Source: an uncultured Bacteroidales bacterium (GTDB taxonomy: Bacteria; Bacteroidota; Bacteroidia; Bacteroidales; Bacteroidaceae). From it: a DNA stretch of 64,000 nucleotides. A model generated the notes under the pieces. The model was not told the DNA's origin, ran no database searches, and was given only the letters and a program-made list of their open reading frames with translations. This document shows positions 52,639 through 61,233 of this stretch, in pieces; positions within the stretch are counted from its first letter, which is position 1, and every line of letters begins with the position of its first letter. The position numbers and the translations under genes were made by a program. The DNA lies in the NCBI GenBank assembly GCA_902772585.1, contig CACYBB010000008.1, positions 60,677 to 124,676 on the forward strand, read 5' to 3'.

Positions 52639-52677
52639 TTATTTGACTATTTACAATTTGACTATTTGACTATTTAC
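52639..52677 (-). repeat. Short tandem repeat between the sensor kinase gene and ftsY
   Basis: Three AAATAGTCAAAT-type copies in a 44-bp junction. Confidence 0.7.
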
Positions 52678-52678
52678 A

Positions 52679-54193
52679 TCACACATGCAGCTCTAGCACG
52701 AAGCGAACACCTTTCGTAAACTCTGGATCAATCTCCAGGTCGCCATCCATCTTCAGCGCCATCTGCTTACAGATGGGCAGTCCCAGACCATCACCCTCTG
52801 TAAGATCGCGAATCTCCAAGAAAGGCTTGAAGACATCGTCACGCTTCTCCTCGGGAATATCAGAACCAGTATTCGACACCAGGAACTGCAACGTATGCGC
52901 ACTACGTTTCTTAAAGTCAAGCCAGATAGTGCCACCAGCAGGTGTATAGATAGCAGCATTGTTCAGCAGGTGCGACAGGATATGCGACACATACTCTTTG
53001 TTAATCGTTGCACTCATCTTCGGTGTATTGGTCGTCAGCGTCACCTCTTCTTTCACCTTCGACCGAATCTGAGCCATCAGACCCTCACAGAACGGAGGAA
53101 TAGAAGTTTCTTCCAACTCTACGACCTCATCCATTGAGTTCTCCAGTGCCGACAGCGTCTGAATATGCTCAGAGAAAGCCAATAGTGCCTTCACCTCAGG
53201 AACGCTACTGTCAAGCTTTTTAAATGTCGGTTCTAACTGGGCAGCGATATTGCTGATAAACTGTGCCTTCAGGGCGTTGCTCTCTGTCAACAACTGGATA
53301 TTCTTCTTCTGCTTACGCGTCAACAGAATGTAACGCAGCAAGATAATACCACCGACAACGAGGACAGCAGCCAGTGCAGCAGCCAACACTCCCAGGGCAA
53401 TGATAAAGCCCATACGGGTAGCCAATGAACTATCCTTTTCAGCTATCGAGGCCTCATTGTCGCTAATCTGCTTCTTCAGAGCAGCTATCTCGTCAGCATA
53501 TTTCAATGCTGTGGTAGAATCCTTCCAAGCCATATAACCCATATACGACTGTGCCACGAGATTGGCGCTATTACTCTTGCGACCATTGGCTATCAGAGTC
53601 TGATAGACCTCATCCACTTTGTCGTACTCCTTCGACTTAGTTAGTTTGTCGGCCATTTCCTTGAAGACGGCATTACCCTCGGCAGTCTGACCAAAGGCAT
53701 AGTAATAAACCGTCTTATTGTAAAGCAGGTCGTTCTTCACCTGTTCATCACCCGACAAGTTAGCATAATTCTCCATAGCCTTCAGGTGCTCCAAAACATT
53801 AGCGCCACGACGCATCTTCATATACATCTGCATGCGTTCACGACTCGTCATATAGTGAGCGGCTGCTTTCTCGCCAGCCGACGACTTGCTGTCGGCATTG
53901 ATGGCCTGATCTATGCGACGCAACAGGTCGAAAGCCTCCTGATACATATTCTCCTTGTAATACAAGGCTGTTGCTTTAGCACCACACTCAGCAGCCTGAC
54001 GAATATGGCCTTTGGAAGCATAGTCCTCAAAGGCACGTATGAAAGTCGAACGCGCAGAAGCTATGTTCTTATTGACATCTACTGCCTCAGCACGCTGCTG
54101 AAGTTCACTCTTCTGGACCTCTTCCGCAATGGAAACACCACTACCGAGAAGAACACAAAATAATAGAATCAGGGTCTTTTTGTTCATATCCAT
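52679..54193 (-). CDS. TPR-containing sensor kinase-like protein lacking the phospho-acceptor His
   Basis: 504 residues from ATG 54193 (54187 is an alternative); the longer frame to 54250 lies upstream of the promoter. Signal peptide, periplasmic helical TPR-like region (about 40-240), membrane helix (about 275-300, GFIIALGVLAAALAAVLVVGG), then a HisKA-like helix reading FISNIAAQLEP where kinases have FxxxxSHELRTP, so the histidine is replaced. The HATPase keeps HLLNNAAIYT (N box), SNTGSDIPEE and GDGLGLPICK. It may be a pseudokinase or a phosphatase/ATP sensor. No regulator gene is adjacent. Confidence 0.85.
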   Translation of the reverse strand: MDMNKKTLILLFCVLLGSGVSIAEEVQKSELQQRAEAVDVNKNIASARSTFIRAFEDYASKGHIRQAAECGAKATALYYKENMYQEAFDLLRRIDQAINADSKSSAGEKAAAHYMTSRERMQMYMKMRRGANVLEHLKAMENYANLSGDEQVKNDLLYNKTVYYYAFGQTAEGNAVFKEMADKLTKSKEYDKVDEVYQTLIANGRKSNSANLVAQSYMGYMAWKDSTTALKYADEIAALKKQISDNEASIAEKDSSLATRMGFIIALGVLAAALAAVLVVGGIILLRYILLTRKQKKNIQLLTESNALKAQFISNIAAQLEPTFKKLDSSVPEVKALLAFSEHIQTLSALENSMDEVVELEETSIPPFCEGLMAQIRSKVKEEVTLTTNTPKMSATINKEYVSHILSHLLNNAAIYTPAGGTIWLDFKKRSAHTLQFLVSNTGSDIPEEKRDDVFKPFLEIRDLTEGDGLGLPICKQMALKMDGDLEIDPEFTKGVRFVLELHV

Positions 54194-54219
54194 TTTCGCT
54201 TGTTTGTCATTCAATCCTG

Positions 54220-54250
54220 CAAAGATAGCGATTATTTTCCAAACAAGCAA
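54220..54250 (-). promoter_or_regulatory. Promoter of the sensor kinase gene
   Basis: Minus strand: TTGC (54247-54250), 19 bp, TATCTTTG (54220-54227), giving a leader of about 20 nt to ATG 54193. Confidence 0.6.
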
Positions 54251-54257
54251 AAGAAAT

Positions 54258-54296
54258 CAAAAAAAATAAGGCTGCAAAGCATTTTTGCAACCTTAT
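54258..54296 (-). terminator. Terminator of the rpmB-rpmG operon
   Basis: Minus strand: 13-bp stem ATAAGGTTGCAAA/TTTGCAGCCTTAT with one G-U pair, followed by seven T residues. Confidence 0.85.
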
Positions 54297-54317
54297 CTTG
54301 TATTTTCAATAGTACAA

Positions 54318-54455
54318 TTAGTTCTTGAAGAAGTCCTTAACGGCCTCGTTAGGAACCATCTGCTCGTCGAAGATGTAAGCACCAGTCTTGGGGCTCTTTA
54401 CCATCTTGATAACCTTTGTGTAAGCGCGACCATCCTTTGAGCCTTCGTGGATGCT
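54318..54455 (-). pseudogene. DUF4295 small ribosome-associated protein, 5' end missing
   Basis: Reads SIHEGSKDGRAYTKVIKMVK, then SPKTGAYIFDEQ to the normal C terminus DFFKN: 45 residues of a family usually 50-54 long. An in-frame TAG lies directly before the first Ser, and no start codon is available until an internal ATG at the second third. The usual MAKKTVA start is absent and the rpmG stop is only 10 bp away, so a deletion of about 20 bp removed start and ribosome site. DUF4295 normally follows rpmG in Bacteroidota. Assembly error is possible. Confidence 0.75.
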
Positions 54456-54465
54456 CTAAATCGGA

Positions 54466-54657
54466 TTATTTAATCTCCTTGTGAAGAGTCATCTTCTTCA
54501 GGATGGGGTTATACTTCTTGAGTTCCATTCTCTCAGGGGTATTCTTACGATTCTTGGTCGTAATATAGCGGCTTGTTCCGGGCAGTCCACTCTCCTTCAT
54601 CTCAGTGCACTCCAGAATCACCTGAACGCGGTTACCCTTTGCTTTCTTACCTGCCAT
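54466..54657 (-). CDS. rpmG: 50S ribosomal protein bL33
   Basis: 63 residues, basic, with [35 protein letters not shown] and the C-terminal [10 protein letters not shown]. The zinc CxxC pairs are absent (one Cys only), so it is the zinc-free form. It starts 4 bp after rpmB and is followed by the broken DUF4295 gene. Confidence 0.95.
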   Translation of the reverse strand: MAGKKAKGNRVQVILECTEMKESGLPGTSRYITTKNRKNTPERMELKKYNPILKKMTLHKEIK

Positions 54658-54661
54658 GATA

Positions 54662-54925
54662 TTAGTCTCCTATTACTTTAATGTCCTTCCAATCTACGAA
54701 ACCTTTAGCAACAGCCTGCTTCAGGGCAGCGTCCAGACCAACCTTATTAATCATACGCAGACCAGCGGCGCTGATCTTCAACTGAATCCAGCAAGCCTCC
54801 TCTACGTAGTAGAACTTCTTGCTGAACAGATTTACATCAAAGCTTCTCTTAGTGCGATGCTTTGAGTGAGACACGTTATTTCCAATCTGTGCCTTCTTAC
54901 CTGTAATCTGACAAATCTTAGACAT
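54662..54925 (-). CDS. rpmB: 50S ribosomal protein bL28
   Basis: 87 residues, [20 protein letters not shown] at the N terminus, with the [15 protein letters not shown] and [17 protein letters not shown] segments of bL28. First gene of the rpmB-rpmG-DUF4295 transcript. A minus-strand -7 element TACCTTTG lies at 54977-54984. Confidence 0.95.
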   Translation of the reverse strand: MSKICQITGKKAQIGNNVSHSKHRTKRSFDVNLFSKKFYYVEEACWIQLKISAAGLRMINKVGLDAALKQAVAKGFVDWKDIKVIGD

Positions 54926-55043
54926 TTCTATCTATTTTTTCTTGTTACTTAAATATAACTTACTCCAAACAGGGTGCAAAGGTACAAAAAAGTTTAGAGT
55001 TAATAGTTTAAAATTCAGAGATTTCTCTTCAAATTAAAGTTTT

Positions 55044-55553
55044 TTAACCTTCCACCTCAGTTTTGCTCTCTGTTTTCAGGAAATCGAGGAACAATTGCAT
55101 CACTTTATTGGTTGCAATGGCGAGATTAATGTCACGTCCGTGGTCCTCTTGAACCAACAACGTCACCTGCTTATCTTGTGTGCCACAAGCCAACCAAATG
55201 GTACCGATAGGAATGTCTTTCGGACCACCAGTAGGTCCTGCATAACCGGTTGAAGCCAGAGCAAAGTCGGTGTTCAGTGCCTTGCAGGCGCCTTTCACCA
55301 TCTGACAGGCAACTTCCTCACAGACAGACGTTTTCTCAGCTATCACCTGAGGATCTACACCAAGCAATGACTCTTTAACCTCATCGACATACGAGATAAT
55401 GCCACCCTTGAAATACTTCGATGCACCAGGAACGGCAATGATAGCCTCAGCGATGCGTCCACCCGTACAGCTCTCGGCCGTACCCACGGTCTTCTCCATT
55501 TCCCACAGCAGCTGACTTATCTCTCTGCTGATAATCTTACTTTCAAAATCCAT
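55044..55553 (-). CDS. pncC: CinA C-terminal domain protein (nicotinamide-nucleotide amidase)
   Basis: 169 residues, the stand-alone CinA C-terminal/PncC domain, which deamidates NMN to NaMN in NAD salvage in characterised members. Marks are TVGTAESCTGGRIAEAI, VPGASKYFKGG, YVDEVKESLLGV and ALASTGYAGPTGG. It lacks the N-terminal molybdopterin-like domain of full CinA. It lies downstream of tsaD on the same strand, across a short repeat. Confidence 0.88.
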   Translation of the reverse strand: MDFESKIISREISQLLWEMEKTVGTAESCTGGRIAEAIIAVPGASKYFKGGIISYVDEVKESLLGVDPQVIAEKTSVCEEVACQMVKGACKALNTDFALASTGYAGPTGGPKDIPIGTIWLACGTQDKQVTLLVQEDHGRDINLAIATNKVMQLFLDFLKTESKTEVEG

Positions 55554-55562
55554 ATCTTTCTG

Positions 55563-55611
55563 TTTTTCGTTGTTTCGAGATTTCGTTATTATGTTATAAC
55601 GTTATTACGAC
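55563..55611 (-). repeat. Short tandem repeat between tsaD and the CinA gene
   Basis: Degenerate AATAACG/AACGAAA copies fill the junction. Confidence 0.55.
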
Positions 55612-56636
55612 TATTTGAACGTGACTTTCGAAAATGCGGGAGCATTGATATCACAAAACTCTCCGTCCTGATATTTATAATAACCCACGATACCAATCAT
55701 CGCAGCATTATCCGTCGTATAGCTGAACTTCGGAATATATACCGTCCAACCATAGCGCTTGGCATGATCGTGGAAGGAATTGCGCAGTCCGTTATTGGCA
55801 CTTACGCCGCCAGCCACAGCTACATGCTTGATACCTGTCTGCTTGACAGCCAACTTCAGTTTCTTCATCAGTATGTCCACAATGGTCCACTCCAAGGAGG
55901 CCGCGATATCTTCCTTATGGTGCTCGATAAAGTCTGGCTCTTCCTCCACCCACTTGCGCAGGTTATAGAGGAATGACGTCTTCAAACCCGAGAAGCTATA
56001 ATCCAGTCCAGGGATATGGGGCTCCGAGAACTGATAGGCTTTCGGATTACCCTGACGAGCCAATCGGTCAATGATAGGACCACCGGGATAACCCAGACCC
56101 ATCACTTTCGAACACTTGTCGATAGCTTCACCGGCAGCATCGTCGATGGTCTGTCCTAACACTTCCATATCGTTATAGGCATTCACCTTGACAATCTGCG
56201 AGTTACCACCACTCACCAACAGACAGAGGAATGGCAATGGTGGCGGATTGAAGTCACCTTCTCCACCATCAATGAAGTGTGCCATTACGTGTCCCTGCAG
56301 GTGGTTGACATCAACGAGGGGAATACCCAGCGAGCGGGCAAAGCCTTTGGCAAAGTTCACACCCACCAGCAGCGAACCCATCAGACCAGGACCACGCGTA
56401 AAGGCGACAGCAGACAACTGTTCCTTCTGGATACCAGCACGTTTGATAGCCTCATGAACGACAGGCACTACGTTCTGCTGGTGTGCACGACTGGCCAGTT
56501 CAGGCACCACGCCACCATACGACTCATGCACAGCCTGCGATGCTGTCACGTTCGACAGCAGCACACCGTTCTTCAGCACGGCAGCACTCGTATCGTCGCA
56601 ACTCGACTCTATACCTATTATATATATATCCTTCAT
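55611..56636 (-). CDS. tsaD: tRNA threonylcarbamoyladenosine transferase TsaD
   Basis: Transfers threonylcarbamoyl to A37 of tRNAs that read ANN codons, with TsaB and TsaE. 341 residues with the ASKHA fold: GIESSCDDTSAAV at the N terminus, the iron-binding histidines in NHLQGHVMAHF (about residue 110), LCLLVSGGNSQIV, and GGVSANNGLR near residue 272. It follows map on the same strand across an ACTAGT repeat. Confidence 0.95.
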   Translation of the reverse strand: MKDIYIIGIESSCDDTSAAVLKNGVLLSNVTASQAVHESYGGVVPELASRAHQQNVVPVVHEAIKRAGIQKEQLSAVAFTRGPGLMGSLLVGVNFAKGFARSLGIPLVDVNHLQGHVMAHFIDGGEGDFNPPPLPFLCLLVSGGNSQIVKVNAYNDMEVLGQTIDDAAGEAIDKCSKVMGLGYPGGPIIDRLARQGNPKAYQFSEPHIPGLDYSFSGLKTSFLYNLRKWVEEEPDFIEHHKEDIAASLEWTIVDILMKKLKLAVKQTGIKHVAVAGGVSANNGLRNSFHDHAKRYGWTVYIPKFSYTTDNAAMIGIVGYYKYQDGEFCDINAPAFSKVTFK

Positions 56637-56640
56637 CGTC

Positions 56641-56682
56641 TTCTAGTGTTTCTAGTAATACTAGTATTTCTAGTGAAACTAG
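56641..56682 (-). repeat. Short tandem repeat between map and tsaD
   Basis: Five CTAGTNNNA-type copies. The map stop codon lies inside. The CTAGT core is shared with the array at 47810. Confidence 0.75.
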
Positions 56683-57551
56683 TAACTTAATATTTCCACG
56701 CCGTGTTCTGTCATCAGCAGGGTGTGTTCCCATTGTGCCGAGGGCATCTCGTCCTCAGAAATGACTTCCCAACCCCAAGGGTCGTCGGCATCCACAAAGA
56801 CACGCCATGTGCCCATATTGATCATGGGTTCGATGGTAAACACCATTCCAGGCACCAGCAACATACCCTCGCCACGTTGTGCAAAGTGGGCCACCTCTGG
56901 TTCTTCGTGGAAGTGGCACCCCACCCCATGACCACACAGGTCGCGCACCACACCGTAGTGGTACTTGTTGGCATGTTTCTGAATGGCTCGACCAATCTCA
57001 TTGACACCATGCCAAGGTTTGGCAGCCTCCATACCAATTTCCAAGCACTCCTTGGTGACGCGCACCAGCTGTTCCTTCTCAGGCGTTGTCTTACCTATTA
57101 TATACATACGCGAGGCATCGGCATAGTAGCCATCAAGGATGGTAGTGAAGTCAACATTGATAATGTCGCCCTCCTCCAACACATCCTCAGCCTTGGGAAT
57201 ACCATGACAGACCACCTCGTTGATGCTGGTACACACACTCATCGGGAACGGCTTCGTATCCTCGTCGCCGCCATAGTTCAGACAGGCAGGTATCGCGCCG
57301 TGCTTCGCACAGTAGTCACGACAAATCTGGTCTATCTCCAGCGTCGACATACCTGCATGAATCTGCTTACCGACCTCGTCGAGCACTCCCGTATTCACCA
57401 CACTGGCTCTGCGGATGCCCTCCAACTGTTCTGGCGTCTTTATGAGGTCGCGCGTAGGCACCTCCCATCCTTTATTTTCCAAGTACATGATGCGCTTGTC
57501 CAGCTCTGTGGGTTGTTCACCCGGCTTGCAGCGCCATCTTCTTTTTACCAT
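56679..57551 (-). CDS. map: Type I methionine aminopeptidase
   Basis: Removes the initiator methionine from new proteins. 290 residues from ATG 57551 (MVKRRWRCKPGEQ); the frame continues 52 codons upstream past the promoter and into htpG leader sequence, not used. The N-terminal extension of about 40 residues precedes the pita-bread domain. Metal ligands are in NVDFTTILDGYYADASRM (two Asp), HGVGCHFHEEPEV (His) and two Glu near the end. A -7 element TACCTTTG is at 57572-57579. Confidence 0.95.
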   Translation of the reverse strand: MVKRRWRCKPGEQPTELDKRIMYLENKGWEVPTRDLIKTPEQLEGIRRASVVNTGVLDEVGKQIHAGMSTLEIDQICRDYCAKHGAIPACLNYGGDEDTKPFPMSVCTSINEVVCHGIPKAEDVLEEGDIINVDFTTILDGYYADASRMYIIGKTTPEKEQLVRVTKECLEIGMEAAKPWHGVNEIGRAIQKHANKYHYGVVRDLCGHGVGCHFHEEPEVAHFAQRGEGMLLVPGMVFTIEPMINMGTWRVFVDADDPWGWEVISEDEMPSAQWEHTLLMTEHGVEILSY

Positions 57552-57654
57552 AGTATTTCTGAATTTGACTGCAAAGGTAACACTTTTTTTGGAAAGTGGC
57601 ACGGTATTTGCAAAATAAAGGTCAGAATTTAATATATAATAATAATTAAGGTAT

Positions 57655-59715
57655 ATGCAAAAAGGTAACATCGGGGTTACTACTGAGAACATTTTCCCCG
57701 TCATCAAAAAGTTTCTCTACTCAGATCATGAGATTTTCCTGCGCGAGATGGTCAGCAATGCCGTCGATGCTACGCAGAAGATGAAGACGCTGGCTGCCCA
57801 GGGCGAATATAAGGAGGAGTTGGGCGACCTGACAGTTCGTGTCAGTCTGGATGCCGATAAGGGTACCATCACCATCAGCGACCGCGGTATCGGTATGACT
57901 GAGGAGGAAATCGACAAGTACATCAACCAGATTGCTTTTTCTGGCGTTACTGACTTCCTGGAGAAGTACAAGGACAATGCCAACAACATCATCGGCCACT
58001 TCGGACTGGGCTTCTACTCTTCGTTCATGGTATCGAAGAAGGTAGAGATTATCACCAAGAGCTACAAGGAGGGCTCGAAGGCTGTCAAGTGGAGTTGCGA
58101 CGGCAGTCCTGCCTACGAGATTGACGATGCTGAGCGTGCTGACCACGGTTCAGACATCATCCTCTACATCGACGATGACTGCAAGGAGTTCCTCGAGAAG
58201 GAGCGTCTGCAGCAGTTGCTCAACAAGTACTGTAAGTTCATGGCCGTACCCGTTGCCTTCGGTAAGAAGCAGGAGTGGTCGAGCGACGAGAAGAAGATGG
58301 TAGACACCCAGGAGGACAACATCATCAATAGCGTGGAGCCCCTGTGGACCAAGACGCCTTCTACGCTGAAGGACGAGGACTACAAGTCGTTCTACCGCAC
58401 GCTCTATCCCATGAGCGACGAGCCGCTGTTCTGGATTCACCTGAACGTGGACTACCCCTTCAACCTCACGGGTATCCTCTACTTCCCCAAGATTAAGTCC
58501 AGCATCGAACTGCAGAAGAACAAGATTCAGCTCTACTGCAATCAGGTGTTCGTCACCGACCAGGTAGAAGGCATCGTTCCTGAGTTCCTGACGCTGTTGC
58601 ATGGTGTCATCGACTCACCGGATATTCCTCTGAACGTCTCTCGTTCTTATCTGCAGAGCGACCGCGAGGTGAAGAAGATTTCCACCTATATCACCAAGAA
58701 GGTGGCAGACCGTCTGAAGGCTATCTTCACGGAGAACCGCAAGGAGTTTGAGGAGAAGTGGGACGACCTGAAACTCTTCATCAACTACGGCATCCTCTCT
58801 GAGGAAGGCTTCTACGATCGTGCCAAGGAGTTTGCACTCTTCAAGGACACAGAGGGCAAGTACTTCACTTTCGACGAGTACAAAACACTCATCGAGGGCG
58901 CCCAGAAGGACAAGGACGATCAGCTGGTCTATCTCTATGCCACCGACAAGGACGAGCAGTACTCTTATATCAAGGCTGCCCAGGACAAGGGCTACAGCGT
59001 GCTGCTGCTCGACGGACAGCTCGACGTCCCCACCATCCAGACCTTGGAGCAGAAGTTCGAGAAGAGCCGCTTCACCCGTGTCGACAGCGACATCATCGAC
59101 CGCCTCATCGTGAAGAGTGACGCACCAAAGAGCGACCTCAGCGAGGACGACTCTGCCAATTTGTCACAGGTCTTCAAGTCACAGATGCCCAAACTCGACC
59201 ACGCAGAGTTCATGGTACAGGTTGATGCACTAGGCGCCGAGGCTCGTCCTGTGGTTATCACCCAGAACGAATGGATGCGTCGTATGAAGGAGATGAGCCG
59301 CTTCCAGCCAGGCATGAACTTCTACGGACAGATGCCCGACTCGTTCAACCTTGTGCTTAACAGCGACCACCCATTGGTAAAGCGCGTCCTCGACGACTGC
59401 AAGTCATCGACAGAAGAGGCCCTGAAGCCTATCGTTTCTGAACTGAAAGGTCAGGAAGCCCGTCTTGCCGCCATCCAGCAGCAACAGGACAAGAAAAAGT
59501 ACGACGAACTGACACAGGACGACAAGGATATGAAGGCCGAGTGCGAAAAGGCCGTCCAGGAGCAGAAAGACAAGAAGAACAATGTCCTCAGCGGTTTCGC
59601 TGCAAAGAACGACATCATCCATCAGCTCATCGACCTCGCCCTGCTTCAGAACGGTATGTTAAAGGGTGAAGCCCTCGACCGCTTCCTCAAGCGCTCCGTC
59701 GATTTAATCAAGTAA
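57655..59715 (+). CDS. htpG: Chaperone protein HtpG (Hsp90)
   Basis: ATP-dependent Hsp90 chaperone. 686 residues with an N-terminal GHKL ATPase: FLREMVSNAVDATQK (N box), DRGIGMT, and GHFGLGFYSSFMV. Middle and C-terminal dimerisation domains are complete, and a Lys/Asp/Glu-rich stretch near residues 610-645 is characteristic of Bacteroidota members. Transcribed divergently from map, ended by a strong terminator. Confidence 0.96.
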   Translation: MQKGNIGVTTENIFPVIKKFLYSDHEIFLREMVSNAVDATQKMKTLAAQGEYKEELGDLTVRVSLDADKGTITISDRGIGMTEEEIDKYINQIAFSGVTDFLEKYKDNANNIIGHFGLGFYSSFMVSKKVEIITKSYKEGSKAVKWSCDGSPAYEIDDAERADHGSDIILYIDDDCKEFLEKERLQQLLNKYCKFMAVPVAFGKKQEWSSDEKKMVDTQEDNIINSVEPLWTKTPSTLKDEDYKSFYRTLYPMSDEPLFWIHLNVDYPFNLTGILYFPKIKSSIELQKNKIQLYCNQVFVTDQVEGIVPEFLTLLHGVIDSPDIPLNVSRSYLQSDREVKKISTYITKKVADRLKAIFTENRKEFEEKWDDLKLFINYGILSEEGFYDRAKEFALFKDTEGKYFTFDEYKTLIEGAQKDKDDQLVYLYATDKDEQYSYIKAAQDKGYSVLLLDGQLDVPTIQTLEQKFEKSRFTRVDSDIIDRLIVKSDAPKSDLSEDDSANLSQVFKSQMPKLDHAEFMVQVDALGAEARPVVITQNEWMRRMKEMSRFQPGMNFYGQMPDSFNLVLNSDHPLVKRVLDDCKSSTEEALKPIVSELKGQEARLAAIQQQQDKKKYDELTQDDKDMKAECEKAVQEQKDKKNNVLSGFAAKNDIIHQLIDLALLQNGMLKGEALDRFLKRSVDLIK

Positions 59716-59734
59716 TATCATCCACCTCAAACTA

Positions 59735-59763
59735 AAGGCTCCCCAAGTCGGGGAGCTTTTTTA
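59735..59763 (+). terminator. Terminator of htpG
   Basis: Stem GCTCCCC/GGGGAGC (59738-59744, 59750-59756), loop AAGTC, followed by seven T residues. Confidence 0.92.
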
Positions 59764-59794
59764 TTCTTGTAGTCGAAGCGTGGCGTTGCTATCT

Positions 59795-60163
59795 TCACTC
59801 GCTCTTGTCGGGTTTCAGTCGCAGCGACAGCCAGAAGGTGGTGTAGTTCATCCCCGTCTCGCCGAATTCGAAGCAACCCTCCTCAGGAGTGATGGTATAT
59901 TCCTTTTCGCCATACTGGAAGGTCAGCGAGTGCTCGTCGAAAGCCTTCACCACGATGCTGTCATACAGTTCACCCCACTCGCCACTCATCGGCAGGCGCC
60001 TTTTCGACAACACCCCGCCCGCCACAATAGGATGAATGGGTCGCGGATTCTCTTCCGTCGGCCTTTCAAATTCAATGGTGTGACCCTCCGTATGGCGGTC
60101 GGCACGCCAATACACGCTCAGCATCAGCTTCGTCCACGTCTTCTTTTCAGTAGCATTATTCAT
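59795..60163 (-). CDS. Hypothetical protein
   Basis: 122 residues from ATG 60163; an in-frame GTG three codons upstream is less likely. No family recognised. It has EGHTIEFERPTEENPRPIHP, then a beta-rich C-terminal part (EKEYTITPEEGCFEFGETG) and no signal peptide or membrane helix. It may be expressed from a minus-strand element TATCTTTG near 60320. The 60164-60512 spacer holds no other convincing gene. Confidence 0.6.
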   Translation of the reverse strand: MNNATEKKTWTKLMLSVYWRADRHTEGHTIEFERPTEENPRPIHPIVAGGVLSKRRLPMSGEWGELYDSIVVKAFDEHSLTFQYGEKEYTITPEEGCFEFGETGMNYTTFWLSLRLKPDKSE

Positions 60164-60512
60164 TGGACACACCTTTAAAATGCATAGAACCCGAAGAAGT
60201 AGAGCACAGCCACCTTACGGGCATCGCCATCACCACACGTACAATCTGTTGTTTCATAATAAGCAAGTTTTAAGTTTTTATATATGTTGCGAAGTTACTC
60301 GCGCTTTTAACAGCGCAAAGATAGTACAAAAATACGAAACAACAAAGAAAAAGGATGAAAAAGTTTGGATATCGCTAGGATATAGCAATGAGATGCGTCA
60401 GTAACTGAAAAGTGGATCACTCGAGACCGCCCGATTTTTCTTAAGTTTTTTCTGGCTAAATACGCATTTTTCCGATTATTATGTGTAATTTTGCATTAAA
60501 ATTCGAAATGAC

Positions 60513-60901
60513 ATGAAACAAACAATAACAGCCAAGGAATTGTTGGCAAAGATAAGCAATAGGTATTTCAGGGGAGCGGGGCTTGCAAAGGCCGAGTGGT
60601 TGATGCTAAGTGGAAGTGGGCTGGTGTCTATTGGTATCTGCGCTGGACGTGCAACTACCCTGTGGATGCCAAGGACTTCTGCAAGAAGATCGTCAGCCTC
60701 GACCTGGACATCCCTGCCGAATATGAGTGCAGCTATGAGAGCATCCGCAAGATTTGCACGCTCTCGTTTATGGACTGCGACGCGCGCCGAATGGACATAG
60801 TCCGTGTGAGCAAAAACGACCAGGGCATGTTTTCCCAATGTCGGGAAATCGCGCTGAAATTAGCCGAAGAACTGGGCAATTCCTATCTGCCACAGGAGTA
60901 G
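60513..60901 (+). pseudogene. Frameshifted hypothetical gene of the second accessory module
   Basis: The first frame reads MKQTITAKELLAKISNRYFR, then GAGLAKAE (to about 60596). The second frame, one base off, continues VVDAKWKWAGVYWYLRWTCN for about 100 codons to the stop at 60901. Restoring one G around 60596 joins them into one protein of about 129 residues, so a single-base deletion broke the gene, or a sequencing error did. Family not recognised; promoter-like TAATTTTG lies just upstream (60486-60493). Confidence 0.6.
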
Positions 60902-60968
60902 GTTTCCCAAATCCTTCCCAAATCCTTCCCAAAACGTTCCAGACCTTCTGGGGCATTTTTTTTATGCC

Positions 60969-61077
60969 TAACTTTGCCGTACCAAACAACGGGGAAAAAT
61001 GTCAAGCGTTGGACCGTAGGCTGTCTCACTTTCCTGGTTGTGCGGAGGGACCCTCGCGTGAGACCGAGGCTTTCCCG
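60969..61077 (+). ncRNA. Candidate structured leader RNA
   Basis: A TAACTTTG element (60969-60976) precedes a nested fold: outer pairing of GGGGAAA (60991-60997) with TTTCCC (61071-61076), and inner stem GTCTCAC (61023-61029) with GTGAGAC (61058-61064), enclosing a GGGACCC-rich loop. It ends 15 bp before a 38-codon ORF. It could be a regulatory leader or a separate RNA. It matches no riboswitch class I can name. Confidence 0.4.
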
Positions 61078-61091
61078 AACCTAATATAAAA

Positions 61092-61208
61092 ATGAAAAAG
61101 AACAATGAAAATGTTTGGCACACCAACACAGACTTGGGCTGTGACGTAAAAACACTTCTGCGTAGCGACGTGCGCATGAAAACAGGTTGGCGCTGGAGGG
61201 CCTTATAG
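61092..61208 (+). CDS. Candidate 38-residue peptide
   Basis: ATG 61092 to TAG 61206-61208. The peptide MKKNNENVWHTNTDLGCDVK, then TLLRSDVRMKTGWRWRAL is basic and Trp-rich at its end. It follows the structured leader directly. No family known. It may be a leader peptide or the remnant of a longer gene. Confidence 0.4.
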   Translation: MKKNNENVWHTNTDLGCDVKTLLRSDVRMKTGWRWRAL

Positions 61209-61233
61209 AGGAAGAGTGAACCAAGAGCACTTT

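Noticed and set aside
57552-57707. Upstream extension of the map frame
   Set aside because: It crosses the promoter and overlaps the htpG leader and start; the family start is at 57551.
60156-60257. 33-codon minus-strand ORF upstream of the 59795-60163 gene
   Set aside because: It overlaps the next gene start by 8 bp and the peptide resembles no known form; other frames look equally plausible, so it is left as spacer.
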